Shown: positions 39,635 through 48,885, counted from the stretch's first letter. The stretch: 64,000 nucleotides of DNA from JALZAA01 sp035938395 (GCA_035938395.1 DASZGY010000021.1:22839-86838), one strand, 5' to 3'. Notes: generated from the letters alone by a model not told the origin. Numbers and translations are program-made.

Positions 39635-40743
39635 CGCTCGGCGCCATCACCGGCACGCTCGAGTCGCTGCCGGGCCTCCTCGTCCTCGTCCCCGCCGCGA
39701 TCGGCATGCGGGGCAACATCTTCGGCGGTCTCGGCAGCCGGTTCAGCACCGCGATCCACACCGGCACGTTCCGGGTGTCGCGCCGGCTCGACACGCTCGT
39801 GGGTCAGAACGTCGCCGCGTCGCTCGCGCTGTCGCTGTCGATCTCGCTCGTTCTCGCCGTGCTCGCGAAGGCCGTCTCGGTCGGCTTCGGCGTCGCCAAC
39901 TCGATCTCGATCGTCGACTTCGTCGTGATCTCGGTCGTCGGCGGGGTGTTGTCGTCGGTCGTCGTGTTGCTCGTTGTGGTTGCCGTCACAGCGACGAGCG
40001 TTCGTTTCGACCTCGACCTCGACAACGTCAACACGCCCATCGTGACCGCCGCCGGCGACATGGTCACCCTGCCGGGTCTCTTCCTCGCCACGTACTTCGT
40101 CGGCATCGCGTGGTTCACACCGGTGGTCGCGGCGATCTGCGTGGTGACCGGACTGGCGGCGCTCGTCATCGCCCTGCGCGCCCGGCTGCCCATCCTCCGC
40201 AGGATCGTGCGCGAATCGGTGCCGGTGCTCGTCCTCGCGGGCTCGGTCGACGTGATCGCGGGCATCACGATCCAGAAGCGCATCGACTCCTTCCTCGTGT
40301 TCCCGGCGCTGCTCGTCCTCGTGCCGCCCTTCCTCGAGGACGCGGGCGCGCTCGGTGGGATCCTCAGCTCCCGGATCGCCACCAAGCTGCACCTCGGCAC
40401 GGTCGACCTGTCGCGTTCACCTTGGCGTGCTGTCACGGAGGACGTCCTGCTCGTGTTCGTCTACGCGGTGCCGACGTTTCTGCTCCTCGGCGTGTCGGCC
40501 GACATCGTGTCCGCCGTGTTCGACCTGGCCAGTCCGGGAGCGCTCAAGATGATCGGGGTCTCCCTGCTCGCCGGCGTATTCGCGACGACCGCGGCCGTCC
40601 TCGTCGGGTACTACGGTGCCGTGGCTACCTACCGGCTCGGTCTCGACCCCGACAACCACGGCATTCCCATCGTCACTTCGAGCCTCGACTTCTTGGGAGC
40701 GGTGTCCCTGATCCTGGCTATCGTGATCCTCGGCTTGAGTTGA
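39511..40743 (+). CDS. Double MgtE-type divalent-cation transporter
   Basis: This 410-residue membrane protein contains two MgtE/SLC41 transport domains in tandem. The first has PGLLVLVPAAIGMRGNIFGGLG near residue 49 and DLDNVNTPIVTAAGDMVTLPG near residue 170. The second has PALLVLVPPFLEDAGALGGIL near residue 265 and DPDNHGIPIVTSSLDFLGA near residue 380. The cytosolic N and CBS gating domains of bacterial MgtE are absent, so it is closer to SLC41-like carriers. Mg2+ is the likely ion. The next gene has matching duplicated PhoU-TrkA_C domains and probably gates it. Confidence 0.85.
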   Translation: MVRRPRLLRRFGAIVRSDPSGVGAGFVALLLSSGGDLLAGLTLGAITGTLESLPGLLVLVPAAIGMRGNIFGGLGSRFSTAIHTGTFRVSRRLDTLVGQNVAASLALSLSISLVLAVLAKAVSVGFGVANSISIVDFVVISVVGGVLSSVVVLLVVVAVTATSVRFDLDLDNVNTPIVTAAGDMVTLPGLFLATYFVGIAWFTPVVAAICVVTGLAALVIALRARLPILRRIVRESVPVLVLAGSVDVIAGITIQKRIDSFLVFPALLVLVPPFLEDAGALGGILSSRIATKLHLGTVDLSRSPWRAVTEDVLLVFVYAVPTFLLLGVSADIVSAVFDLASPGALKMIGVSLLAGVFATTAAVLVGYYGAVATYRLGLDPDNHGIPIVTSSLDFLGAVSLILAIVILGLS

Positions 40744-40755
40744 GGCCCGACGTTG

Positions 40756-41991
40756 ATGGACGAGAGACCCCCGAGAAATCTCAAGGCCATGCTCTCGGAG
40801 GCGAAGGACGCCTCCGAGCTGATGGTCGACCTCGGCTACGCGGCGCTGTTCTTCGACAACGTGGCCATGGCCGAAGAGGTCATGGACCTCGAGGAGCGAC
40901 TCGACGGGCTCGTGCACGAGATGCGCGAGGTGTGCATCCTCGCGGCCCGCTCCCCGCACGACGCCGAGCAGATGTCGAGCGTGCTCCACGTGATCTCGTC
41001 CATCGAGCGGATCGGGAACGCGGCCGTCAACATCGCGCGCATCGTCATCCACCGCCTCGGGATCCCCGCCGCTCTCGTCGCCGATCTCGCCGCTGCCGAC
41101 GAGGTCTCCCATCGCGTGCGCGTCCGCGCCAGCTCGGAGCTCGCCGGTCGCTCGCTCGCCGACGTCGAGCTGCCGGTCGAGGTGGGCATGCGCGTCGTCG
41201 CCATCCGGCGGGGCAAGGAATGGATCATCGACCCCGACGGCGACGAAGTCATGCTGCCCGACGACGTGCTCATCCTGCGCGGCGCGCCCGACGGCATCTT
41301 CGAGCTCCGCACCCTCGCCGGGGCCCCCGAGTGGCGACAGCCCACCGTCGGCGAAGACCCGACTATCACCGACCTCGACCGCGCTGTCGACGTGCTCGTG
41401 GAGATGAAGAACATCTCCGAGGTCGCGGTCGGGCTCGCGTACTCGGCGCTGCTGTTCTACGACCAGAGCCTCGCCGCCGAAGTGAACCACCTCGAGGACC
41501 GTCTCGACGAGATGCGCGAGCGGCTCGAGGTGTGGGTGCTGCGCGCCGCGGCCGAGCAGATCGACCCGTCGCCGTTGCGCGGCCTGTTGCACCTCGGCAG
41601 CGCGGCCGAGCAGCTCGGTGACTCGGCCCAGCAGATGGTGTGGCTCGTCGAGCAGGGCGAGGAGATGCACCCGGTCCTCGGCTTGGCGCTCGGCGACAGC
41701 GACGAGGTCATCGCCCGGGTGCCCGTCGGCGCCGGGTCGCGCCTCGAGGGCAGGACTTTGCGCGAGGCGAAGCTCGAGCTCGAGACGGGCACGTATCTGC
41801 TCGCCATCCGCCGCGCCGGGCGCTACATCTACCGCCCGCGCGGCCCCGTCCGCCTCGAGGCCGGCGACGAGCTCATCGCCATCGGGCCCGACGACGGCCG
41901 CGACCGCCTCGCCGAGCTCGCCGGTTTTCGCGTGCTCGAGGACGACGACACCGGCCAGATCGAGCTGGTGCGCACGCCCGACGCCAGCTAG
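40756..41991 (+). CDS. Tandem PhoU-TrkA_C regulatory protein
   Basis: This 411-residue cytoplasmic protein is internally duplicated as PhoU-like helices (residues 8-100), TrkA_C (115-180), PhoU-like (200-300) and TrkA_C (315-395). The two PhoU parts share (D/E)LMVDLGYAALFFD and EVAVGLAYSALLFYD. The two TrkA_C parts share GRSLADVELPVEVGMRVVAIRR and GRTLREAKLELETGTYLLAIRR (quoted shorter as MRVVAIRR and TYLLAIRR). TrkA_C domains bind small ligands such as cyclic dinucleotides or nucleotides. It lies 12 nt after the double MgtE gene, so each regulatory half may pair with one transporter half. ATG 40756 is preferred over TTG 40753. Confidence 0.88.
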   Translation: MDERPPRNLKAMLSEAKDASELMVDLGYAALFFDNVAMAEEVMDLEERLDGLVHEMREVCILAARSPHDAEQMSSVLHVISSIERIGNAAVNIARIVIHRLGIPAALVADLAAADEVSHRVRVRASSELAGRSLADVELPVEVGMRVVAIRRGKEWIIDPDGDEVMLPDDVLILRGAPDGIFELRTLAGAPEWRQPTVGEDPTITDLDRAVDVLVEMKNISEVAVGLAYSALLFYDQSLAAEVNHLEDRLDEMRERLEVWVLRAAAEQIDPSPLRGLLHLGSAAEQLGDSAQQMVWLVEQGEEMHPVLGLALGDSDEVIARVPVGAGSRLEGRTLREAKLELETGTYLLAIRRAGRYIYRPRGPVRLEAGDELIAIGPDDGRDRLAELAGFRVLEDDDTGQIELVRTPDAS

Positions 41992-42042
41992 GCGCGTTCC
42001 CGGAACGCGTGCTCTTCTGACCCCTCGGCTACGTTCGCCATC

Positions 42043-44463
42043 GTGACCGCGCCGCCGCGTTCGGGTCAGCCCGTTGCGCCCGAGCGGGCGCACGAGACGG
42101 CCACTACGGGTCTCACCGAGGTCGAGGTCCGCGAGCGGGTCGAACGAGGCGAGACGAATGCCACCGGCGAGCGCACCAGTCGCACGTTCGGCGAGATCCT
42201 CCGGGCGAACATCTTCACCCGCTTCAACGCCATCCTGGGCGTGCTGCTCGTGGTGATCCTGGCCGTGGGGCATCCGCAGGACGCGCTGTTCGGCATCGTG
42301 CTCGTGAGCAACGCGCTCATCGGCATCGTCCAGGAGGTGCGGGCCAAGCGAACGCTCGACCAGCTCGCGGTCCTCAGCGAGCCGCACGTGCGCGTCGTGC
42401 GCGACGGCGAAGCGCGCGAGGTCTCGGTGGACGACGTCGTGCTCGACGACCTCATCGAGCTCCGCAGCGGCGACCAGATCGCCGCCGACGGCATCGTCCG
42501 CGCGACCACCGCGCTCCAGGTCGACGAATCGCTGCTCACCGGCGAGTCCGACCCCGTCGAAAAGGAGACCGGCGATCACGTGCTCTCCGGGAGCTTCGTG
42601 GTCGCGGGATCAGGACGCTTCCAGGCGACGGCCGTCGGCGACGACGCCTACGCCCGGAAGCTCGCCAGCGAGGCCCGCCGTTTCGCGCTGGCGCGCTCCG
42701 AGCTCATCGACGGCATCAACCGCATCCTGCGCTACGTGACGTGGGCGATCGCGCCCGTTGCCGTGCTCCTGCTCGTGAGCCAGTACAACGCCAACGACGA
42801 CTGGCGCGATGCCGTCAGCGGAACGGTGGCAGGGATCGTCGGCATGGTGCCCCAGGGCCTCGTGCTGCTGACGAGCGTCGCCTTCGGAGTCGCCGCGGTC
42901 ACGCTGGCCCGACGCAAGGTGCTCGTCCAGGAGCTCCCGGCCGTCGAGGGGCTCGCCCGAGTCGACGTCGTGTGCTTCGACAAGACCGGGACGCTGACCG
43001 ACGGGAACATCGTGTTCGATCGGGTCGAGCGGTTCGACGACGAGGCGCCGGTCGAGGCCGCGCTCGGCGCGCTCGCCGCCGACGAGGACCGCAACGCCAC
43101 GCTGAGCGCCATTGCCGCTGCGTTTCCGAGCACCGATTCCTGGACGCGCACCGGTTTCGTGCCGTTCTCCTCGGCCCGCAAGTGGAGCGCGGCGACGTTC
43201 GGCGAACACGGCACGTGGGTGCTCGGCGCGCCCGAGCTCGTGTGGGCCGGGCGCGACGGTGAAGTCTCGGAGAAGGCCGACAGGCTGGCCGCCACCGGTC
43301 AGCGGGTGTTGCTCCTCGCCCGGACGGACGCGCCCCTCGACGGCGACACCCTGCCGGCGGAGATGCGCCCGGCCGCGCTCGTGCTGTTCGAGGAGCAGGT
43401 CCGACCCGACGCCGCCGAGACGCTGGCGTACTTCGCGCAGCAGGGCGTGGCGTTGAACGTCATCTCCGGTGACAGCCCGCACACCGTCGGGGCCGTCGCA
43501 GCACGGGTGGGGATGCCCCACGCCGACGATCCGTTCGACGCGCGCCAGCTGCCCGAGGACCTCGACGCGCTCGGCGAGACGCTCGAGGAGCACTCGGTGT
43601 TCGGGCGCGTGACGCCGCACCAGAAGCAGGACATGGTCAAGGCGCTCCAGGCGCGCGGGCACACCGTCGCGATGACGGGCGACGGCGTCAACGACGCGCT
43701 GGCGCTCAAGCTCGCCGACATCGGCGTCGCGATGGGATCGGGGGCGCCGGCGACCCGCGCGGTCGCGCAGCTCGTGTTGCTCGACGGCAAGTTCTCCACG
43801 ATGCCGGGCGTCGTCGCCGAGGGTCGGCGCGTGACGGCGAACATCGAGCGCGTTGCCAACCTGTTCGTCACCAAGACGGTGTGGGCCACGCTGCTGGCCG
43901 TCGCGGTCGGCCTCGCCTTCTGGCCCTACCCGTTCCTTCCGCGTCATCTCACGATCGTCGACACCCTCACGATCGGGATCCCGTCGTTCTTCCTCGCGCT
44001 GGCGCCGAACCTGCGGCGCTACGTCCCGGGGTTCGTCAACCGTGTCTTCCGGTTCACGATCCCCGCCGGGTCGGTGGCGGCGGTCGCGACGTTCGCCGCG
44101 TTCGCGCTCGCGCGCTTCGACGACCTCCCCCTGACGCAACAGCGGACCGCCGCCACGCTCGTCATGCTCATGATGAGCCTGACCGTGCTGGTGATCCTCG
44201 CTCAGCCGTTGACGTGGCGCCGGATCGTCCTCGTCGGCCTGATGATCGCCGGGTTCGTGCTGCTGTTCCCGATCCAGGCGGTACGCGACTTCTACGATCT
44301 GCGGTTGCCGAACGACGTGATCGCGGGGACGTTGGTGATCGGGTTCGCGGGCGTGGCCGTGCTGGCCGGAGGCTGGGAGGTGTCCCGGCGCCTGGGCCGC
44401 GGTCCGGCCGCCGCGGTGCAAGTAGGCACGGAGGGCACGGTCAGAGCCAGTCGCGCCGCTTGA
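42043..44463 (+). CDS. P-type cation ATPase, CtpE-like
   Basis: This 806-residue membrane ATPase resembles mycobacterial CtpE, which takes up Ca2+. It has the actuator motif LLTGESDPVEKETG near residue 165, the phosphorylation motif CFDKTGTLTDGN near residue 311, and the hinge TGDGVNDALALK near residue 545. About ten transmembrane segments are visible. IVGMVPQGLVLLTS in the fourth contains the ion-binding Pro. It lies 51 nt after the PhoU-TrkA_C gene and may belong to the same cation operon. The 3' end overlaps the convergent corA gene by 23 nt. Ion choice (Ca2+ or Mg2+) is inferred. Confidence 0.9.
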   Translation: MTAPPRSGQPVAPERAHETATTGLTEVEVRERVERGETNATGERTSRTFGEILRANIFTRFNAILGVLLVVILAVGHPQDALFGIVLVSNALIGIVQEVRAKRTLDQLAVLSEPHVRVVRDGEAREVSVDDVVLDDLIELRSGDQIAADGIVRATTALQVDESLLTGESDPVEKETGDHVLSGSFVVAGSGRFQATAVGDDAYARKLASEARRFALARSELIDGINRILRYVTWAIAPVAVLLLVSQYNANDDWRDAVSGTVAGIVGMVPQGLVLLTSVAFGVAAVTLARRKVLVQELPAVEGLARVDVVCFDKTGTLTDGNIVFDRVERFDDEAPVEAALGALAADEDRNATLSAIAAAFPSTDSWTRTGFVPFSSARKWSAATFGEHGTWVLGAPELVWAGRDGEVSEKADRLAATGQRVLLLARTDAPLDGDTLPAEMRPAALVLFEEQVRPDAAETLAYFAQQGVALNVISGDSPHTVGAVAARVGMPHADDPFDARQLPEDLDALGETLEEHSVFGRVTPHQKQDMVKALQARGHTVAMTGDGVNDALALKLADIGVAMGSGAPATRAVAQLVLLDGKFSTMPGVVAEGRRVTANIERVANLFVTKTVWATLLAVAVGLAFWPYPFLPRHLTIVDTLTIGIPSFFLALAPNLRRYVPGFVNRVFRFTIPAGSVAAVATFAAFALARFDDLPLTQQRTAATLVMLMMSLTVLVILAQPLTWRRIVLVGLMIAGFVLLFPIQAVRDFYDLRLPNDVIAGTLVIGFAGVAVLAGGWEVSRRLGRGPAAAVQVGTEGTVRASRAA

Positions 44464-45430
44464 ACCACGTGTAGAGGAAGATCGTCAGCGCGAGCATCGA
44501 CCCCAGCGCAAGCGGGTAGCCGAAGCTCCAGCCGAGCTCGGGCATGTTCTTGAAGTTCATCCCGTAGATCCCGGCGATGAGCGTCGACCCCAGCAGGATC
44601 GCGCCCCACGAGGTCATGCGCTTCATGACCTGGTTCAGGCGGTTCGAGACGACCGCGAGGTCGGCTTCGAGCAGACCGGTGAGCAGGTCGCGCTGGGTCT
44701 CGATCCAGTCCGTGACCCGCAGGACATGGTCGTACACGTCCTGCATGTGGACGATCGACTCGTCCCCGAGGCACTCAGCCTCCCGGCGGAGGAGCTGGGC
44801 CAGCACCTCGCGCAAGGGCGCGACCGCACGACGGAAGTGGACCATGCCCCGACGCAGATCGAACACCTCCTTCGGGATGTTGTCGCCGGTGTCCGCCGAG
44901 AACACGATCTCCTCGACCTCGTCGAGGCGGTCGTCGAAGCGGTCCGCGACGTCGAAGTAGCGGTCCACGATCACGTCCAGGAACGACCACAGCAGAAAGC
45001 CTTCGTCCCATACCTCCTCTTCGGTGCGCTCCATCTCGAAGCGGTGGATCACAGGCTCGAGCGCGAACGGCGCGGGATCGGAGGAGTTGTCGCTGGGCTG
45101 GCGCACCGACAGCAGCCAGCCGTCGCCGAACACGATGTCGATCTCCCGCGTGGTCAGGACGTCCGCGACGAGTGTGCAGTCGTGCACGGCGACGTGGAAG
45201 TGGTCGCGATAGTGCTCGAGCTTGGTGCGTTGGCCGCCGTGATGGAGGTCCTCGGCGGCCAGGTGGCTGATATCGAGCTGCTTCGTGAGGGAGTCCAGCT
45301 CCGACTCCGTGGGATCGACGCAGTCGACCCATAACAGCGCTTGCTTCGGGTCGACGAGGTCGGCGAGCTGGTCGGTGGGGGCGTCCTCGTGCTCGTCGAC
45401 ATGGGGGCGGTACAGCCATGCCCTGATCAC
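44441..45430 (-). CDS. corA: CorA family magnesium/cobalt channel
   Basis: CorA forms pentameric Mg2+ channels. The 329-residue protein has a large N-terminal cytosolic domain and two C-terminal transmembrane helices. The signature YGMNF (in AGIYGMNFKNMPELGW) follows the first helix near residue 292. GTG 45430 is chosen because the frame upstream (to 45487) runs into the operator of the divergent acyl-CoA dehydrogenase gene and is not conserved. It lies tail-to-tail with the P-type ATPase, so three different divalent-cation systems occupy 6 kb. Confidence 0.93.
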   Translation of the reverse strand: MIRAWLYRPHVDEHEDAPTDQLADLVDPKQALLWVDCVDPTESELDSLTKQLDISHLAAEDLHHGGQRTKLEHYRDHFHVAVHDCTLVADVLTTREIDIVFGDGWLLSVRQPSDNSSDPAPFALEPVIHRFEMERTEEEVWDEGFLLWSFLDVIVDRYFDVADRFDDRLDEVEEIVFSADTGDNIPKEVFDLRRGMVHFRRAVAPLREVLAQLLRREAECLGDESIVHMQDVYDHVLRVTDWIETQRDLLTGLLEADLAVVSNRLNQVMKRMTSWGAILLGSTLIAGIYGMNFKNMPELGWSFGYPLALGSMLALTIFLYTWFKRRDWL

Positions 45431-45472
45431 TCCGGCCAGCGTAGAGGCCGGTTTGCGCTGCGACCGGGAACC

Positions 45473-45501
45473 TGACCGGTCGGTCAAGACGTCGGTACGA
45501 T
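45473..45501 (+). promoter_or_regulatory. TetR-type operator and leaderless promoter
   Basis: TGACCG-GT-CGGTCA (45473-45486) is an inverted repeat like those bound by TetR-family regulators of lipid genes. It covers the -35 region (CTGACC) of a TACGAT -10 box (45496-45501). The ATG of the acyl-CoA dehydrogenase follows 6 nt later. No TetR gene is in the window. Confidence 0.6.
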
Positions 45502-45507
45502 GCCGCC

Positions 45508-46791
45508 ATGGCCGTCGACGCGCCCGAGATCACCACGGAGCAGCTGCGTGACCAGACGCTCGCCTGGCTGCGCGACAACCTGCCGCCGGGCTGGATGGAA
45601 GCGGTCGACGCCGGCGACGACGAGAAGGTCTCGGCTCTTCGAGGCGCGCTCGACTACTCGGAATGGTGCGTCCGCTTCGGGGAGGCCGGCTACGCGACGC
45701 CGACGTGGCCGAAGGAGGACGGCGCAGGGCTGTCGCTCGCGCCCGGGCAGGCCAAGGTCGTCAACGAGGTGCTCAACCGCTATCGCGTGCCGCGTCCCTT
45801 CAACATCATCGGCATCGGGATGGGCGGACCCACGATCATCACGTGGGGGACCGAGGAGCAGCGGCGGCGCCTGCTGCGGCCGCTGGCGACCAACCAGGAG
45901 ATCTGGTGCCAGATGTTCAGCGAGCCCGGCGCCGGTTCCGATGTCGCCGGCTTGTCGACGCGGGCCGTTCGCGACGGTGACGAGTGGGTCGTCAACGGTC
46001 AGAAGGTCTGGACCAGCCTCGCCCACCTGGCGAAGTGGGGAATGCTCCTGGCCCGCACCGACCCCTCGGTGCCGAAGCACAAGGGCCTGACGTATTTCAT
46101 CGTCGACATGCAGACGCCCGGGGTGACCGTCCGACCACTGGTCCAGATCACCGGGGACGCCGAGTTCAACGAGGTGTTCTTCGACAACGTCCGCGTCCCC
46201 GACTCGATGCGCGTTGGCCCGGAGGGCGACGGCTGGCGGGTCGCGATTACGACGCTCATGAACGAGCGCGTGTCTCTGTCAGGCGCGGGCTCGGTGAGTG
46301 GCGACACCATCGGCGGCAGCCCGATCTCCCGTCTTCTCGAACGCCACAAGGGCGTCGCCGATCCGGTCACGCGGCAGCGCCTCGCGCAGGCGTACATCGA
46401 GAGCCGGCTGATTCGCATCAACAACGAGCGCGCGGCCGCGAAGCGCAAGATCGGGGGCGAAGTGGGGCCGGAGGGCTCGATCACGAAGCTGATGTCGGCA
46501 GAGTTCAACCAGCGCCTCCAGAACCTCGCCCTCGACCTGGAGGGCGTCGGAGGCGTGGCATGGGAAGGCGAGCAAGCCGAGCGCGGGCAGGGCCGCCGCC
46601 CGACGTGGCTCGCGGACGGCAACGAGCGTGGAACGATGGCACGCGGCTTCCTGCGCGCGCAGGCCAACACGATCGAAGGCGGGACGTCCGACATCATGCG
46701 CAACATCCTCGGCGAGCGGGTCCTCGGCCTGCCCAAGGATCCCGACGTGTCGCGCGACGTCGCGTGGAAGGACGTCCTCCGCTCCGGTTAG
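45508..46791 (+). CDS. Acyl-CoA dehydrogenase, long variant
   Basis: This 427-residue flavoprotein has MFSEPGAGSDVAGLSTRAV near residue 135, the FAD-binding WVVNGQKVWTSLAHLAKWG region, and FLRAQANTIEGGTSDIMRNIL near the C terminus. The last is the variant ending (IEGGTSDIMRN) seen in large actinobacterial ACAD subgroups, including steroid and branched-lipid degraders of the FadE type. It is more distant from the ACAD at 16.5 kb. A TetR-like operator overlaps its promoter, so induction by an acyl-CoA is likely. The ATG is predicted to be leaderless. Confidence 0.92.
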   Translation: MAVDAPEITTEQLRDQTLAWLRDNLPPGWMEAVDAGDDEKVSALRGALDYSEWCVRFGEAGYATPTWPKEDGAGLSLAPGQAKVVNEVLNRYRVPRPFNIIGIGMGGPTIITWGTEEQRRRLLRPLATNQEIWCQMFSEPGAGSDVAGLSTRAVRDGDEWVVNGQKVWTSLAHLAKWGMLLARTDPSVPKHKGLTYFIVDMQTPGVTVRPLVQITGDAEFNEVFFDNVRVPDSMRVGPEGDGWRVAITTLMNERVSLSGAGSVSGDTIGGSPISRLLERHKGVADPVTRQRLAQAYIESRLIRINNERAAAKRKIGGEVGPEGSITKLMSAEFNQRLQNLALDLEGVGGVAWEGEQAERGQGRRPTWLADGNERGTMARGFLRAQANTIEGGTSDIMRNILGERVLGLPKDPDVSRDVAWKDVLRSG

Positions 46792-46821
46792 TCGGAGGTC
46801 GGGGGGCGTATTGCGGGATCG

Positions 46822-47916
46822 ATGAACCGCAAGCTGCGCTCGTTCCTCCGCAAGCGGGGTGTTGCTCCGGAGGAGATCGCCCGCGCCGAGCGCGAAGACC
46901 GGCTGCTGTTGCTGGCGTTCGACTACCAGCTCATGCCGGGACGTCCCCGCTACACGTTCGCCGAGGCGTGCCGGCGCGCCAGCTTCGATGTCGACACGGC
47001 GAAGCGACTCTGGCGTGCTCTCGGGTTTCCCGACGCACCGCCGGAGGAGCGATTGTTCCGGGACGAGGACGTCGAGACGATCATCACGATGCGGCGCCAG
47101 ATCGACTCGACCATCGTGCCCGTCGGCGAGAACTACGAGCAGCTCGTGCAGATCGTGCGGGTCGTCGCCGGGTCGCTGGCCAAGATCGCCGAGGTAGAGA
47201 GCGACGCGCTGGCGACCGCGGTGCGCGAGCGGCGGCAAGAGGGCGTGCCGGACGAAGAGATCGCGATGCAGCTCACCGACTCGTTGGACTGGTCGAGGTT
47301 GTCGCGGCTCATCGACTACGCGTTACGACTCCAGCTCCGGGCGTCGGCGCGCCGCAAGCTCACCGCCACCGATCCGCAGGCGATCGGCGCCGAGGATCTG
47401 GCGGTCGGGTTCGTGGACCTCGTGGGCTACACGGCACTGAGCCAGGAGCTCGAGCCCGAGGAGCTCGGCGCGCTCGTGAGCCGGTTCGAGGAGCTCGCCT
47501 ACGACACGGTGGCCGAGCACGGAGGTCGAGTGGTCAAGACCATCGGCGACGAGGTGTTGTTCGTCGCCGCCGACAACGCCGACGCGGCACTGATCGCTCT
47601 GCGCCTCACCGAGCGCTCGGCGGTCGACGAGCTCCTGCCCGAGGCGCGCGCCGGGCTCGCCGGCGGCACCGTCCTCGCCCAGGAAGGCGACTACTACGGG
47701 CCCGTCGTCAACCTGGCGAGCCGCCTGGTGGAGCTGGCCCGACCCGGAAGCGTGCTGGTATCCAGCGAGCTGCACGCCGCCCTGGCCGATGACCCGGCGT
47801 TCGCGTGGCAGCGGCTCCGTAGCCGCCGCATCCGGGACATCGGGCGGGTCGAGGTCTGGGCGCTCGAGCGCGCCGAGCAACACGTGCCGGAGCCCGAGTC
47901 GCAACCGGAGTCGTAG
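46822..47916 (+). CDS. Class III adenylate cyclase with Rv1264-like N domain
   Basis: This 364-residue protein has a C-terminal class III cyclase domain from residue 195. The metal-binding Asp residues lie in VGFVDLVGYTALS and KTIGDEVLFVA, and NLASRLVELARPG carries the transition-state Asn/Arg. The N-terminal 190 residues (LRSFLRKRGVAPEEI to the helical linker) resemble the pH-sensing autoinhibitory domain of mycobacterial Rv1264. cAMP production controlled by pH is therefore plausible. No transmembrane segment is visible. The ATG lies 30 nt after the ACAD stop, possibly in one operon. Confidence 0.88.
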   Translation: MNRKLRSFLRKRGVAPEEIARAEREDRLLLLAFDYQLMPGRPRYTFAEACRRASFDVDTAKRLWRALGFPDAPPEERLFRDEDVETIITMRRQIDSTIVPVGENYEQLVQIVRVVAGSLAKIAEVESDALATAVRERRQEGVPDEEIAMQLTDSLDWSRLSRLIDYALRLQLRASARRKLTATDPQAIGAEDLAVGFVDLVGYTALSQELEPEELGALVSRFEELAYDTVAEHGGRVVKTIGDEVLFVAADNADAALIALRLTERSAVDELLPEARAGLAGGTVLAQEGDYYGPVVNLASRLVELARPGSVLVSSELHAALADDPAFAWQRLRSRRIRDIGRVEVWALERAEQHVPEPESQPES

Positions 47917-47942
47917 CGGTCAGCGGCCGCAGTGGCGTGCGA

Positions 47943-47948
47943 TACCTT
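47943..47948 (+). promoter_or_regulatory. mca -10 box
   Basis: TACCTT ends 10 nt before the ATG at 47958, with no ribosome-binding site between. The same hexamer occurs before the gene at 58709. Confidence 0.45.
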
Positions 47949-47957
47949 CGTTGCCGC

Positions 47958-48878
47958 ATGGCTGCCACCCCCCGCGACCACGCCGGGAACCCGTTGTGCC
48001 TGCTCGCAGTGCACGCACATCCCGACGACGAGGCATCGAAGGGCGCGGGCACGGTCGCCAAGTACACGGCCGAGGGCATCCGGTGCGTGCTCGTGTGCTG
48101 CACCGGCGGCGAGGCGGGCGACATCCTCAACCCGGCGGCCGACACACCCGACGTCCGGGACAACCTCGCCCAGGTGCGCATGGCCGAGCTGCGCGCCAGC
48201 GTCGACGCGATCGGGTACTCGTCGCTGCACCTCCTCGGTTACCACGACTCCGGCATGCCCGACACCGAGACCAACGCGCGGCCCGACAACTTCGCCAACG
48301 CGCCGCTCGACGAGGCGGTCGGACGACTGGTCGCGATCATCCGGGACGAGCGGCCGCAGGTCATCGTGACGTATGCCGACGACCGCGAGTTCTACCCGCA
48401 CCCCGACCACATCCGGGTGCACGAGATCTCGGGGCCCGCCTTCGACGCCGCCGGCGATCCCGATCGCTTCCCCGAGGTGGGCGAGCCGTGGCAGCCGTCG
48501 AAGATGTACTACATGGGCTGGTCGAAGCGTCGCGTGCTGGCGCTGCACGAGGCGTACATCGAGCACGGACACGAGAGCCCGTTCGAGCGCTGGTTCGAGA
48601 GCGGGTTCCCCGACGACGGCGATCGGTTCACGACCCACGTCGACGTCGGCGAGTACCTCGAGCGGCGCCGGGCCGCGCTCCTCGCGCACCGCACGCAGGT
48701 CGACCCGGACGGCTTCTGGATGAAGCTGCCCGACGAGGTCATCCGGGGCACGTTCCCCTGGGAGGAGTACGTGCTGGCGCGCTCGCTCGTCGACGGCGGG
48801 GTGCCCGCCGGCGATCCGGCCGAGCCCGAGACCGACCTGTTCGCCGGCGTCCGGGCCGAGGTGGGAACCCGCCGCTAG
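47958..48878 (+). CDS. mca: Mycothiol S-conjugate amidase
   Basis: Mca cleaves mycothiol conjugates of electrophiles into mercapturic acids for export. The 306-residue zinc enzyme has LLAVHAHPDDEASKGAGTVAKY at the N terminus (quoted as AVHAHPDDEASKGAG), YHDSGMPDTETN near residue 95, DREFYPHPDHIRVHEI near residue 140, and MYYMGWSKRRVLALHEAYIE. The HPDDE pattern and the MGWSKR segment distinguish Mca from MshB and other LmbE proteins. It supports mycothiol as the main thiol of this organism. Confidence 0.92.
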   Translation: MAATPRDHAGNPLCLLAVHAHPDDEASKGAGTVAKYTAEGIRCVLVCCTGGEAGDILNPAADTPDVRDNLAQVRMAELRASVDAIGYSSLHLLGYHDSGMPDTETNARPDNFANAPLDEAVGRLVAIIRDERPQVIVTYADDREFYPHPDHIRVHEISGPAFDAAGDPDRFPEVGEPWQPSKMYYMGWSKRRVLALHEAYIEHGHESPFERWFESGFPDDGDRFTTHVDVGEYLERRRAALLAHRTQVDPDGFWMKLPDEVIRGTFPWEEYVLARSLVDGGVPAGDPAEPETDLFAGVRAEVGTRR

Positions 48879-48885
48879 CGGGACG

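Noticed and set aside
45431..45487. N-terminal extension of corA to GTG 45487
   Set aside because: It would run through the TetR-like operator and -35 region of the divergent gene.
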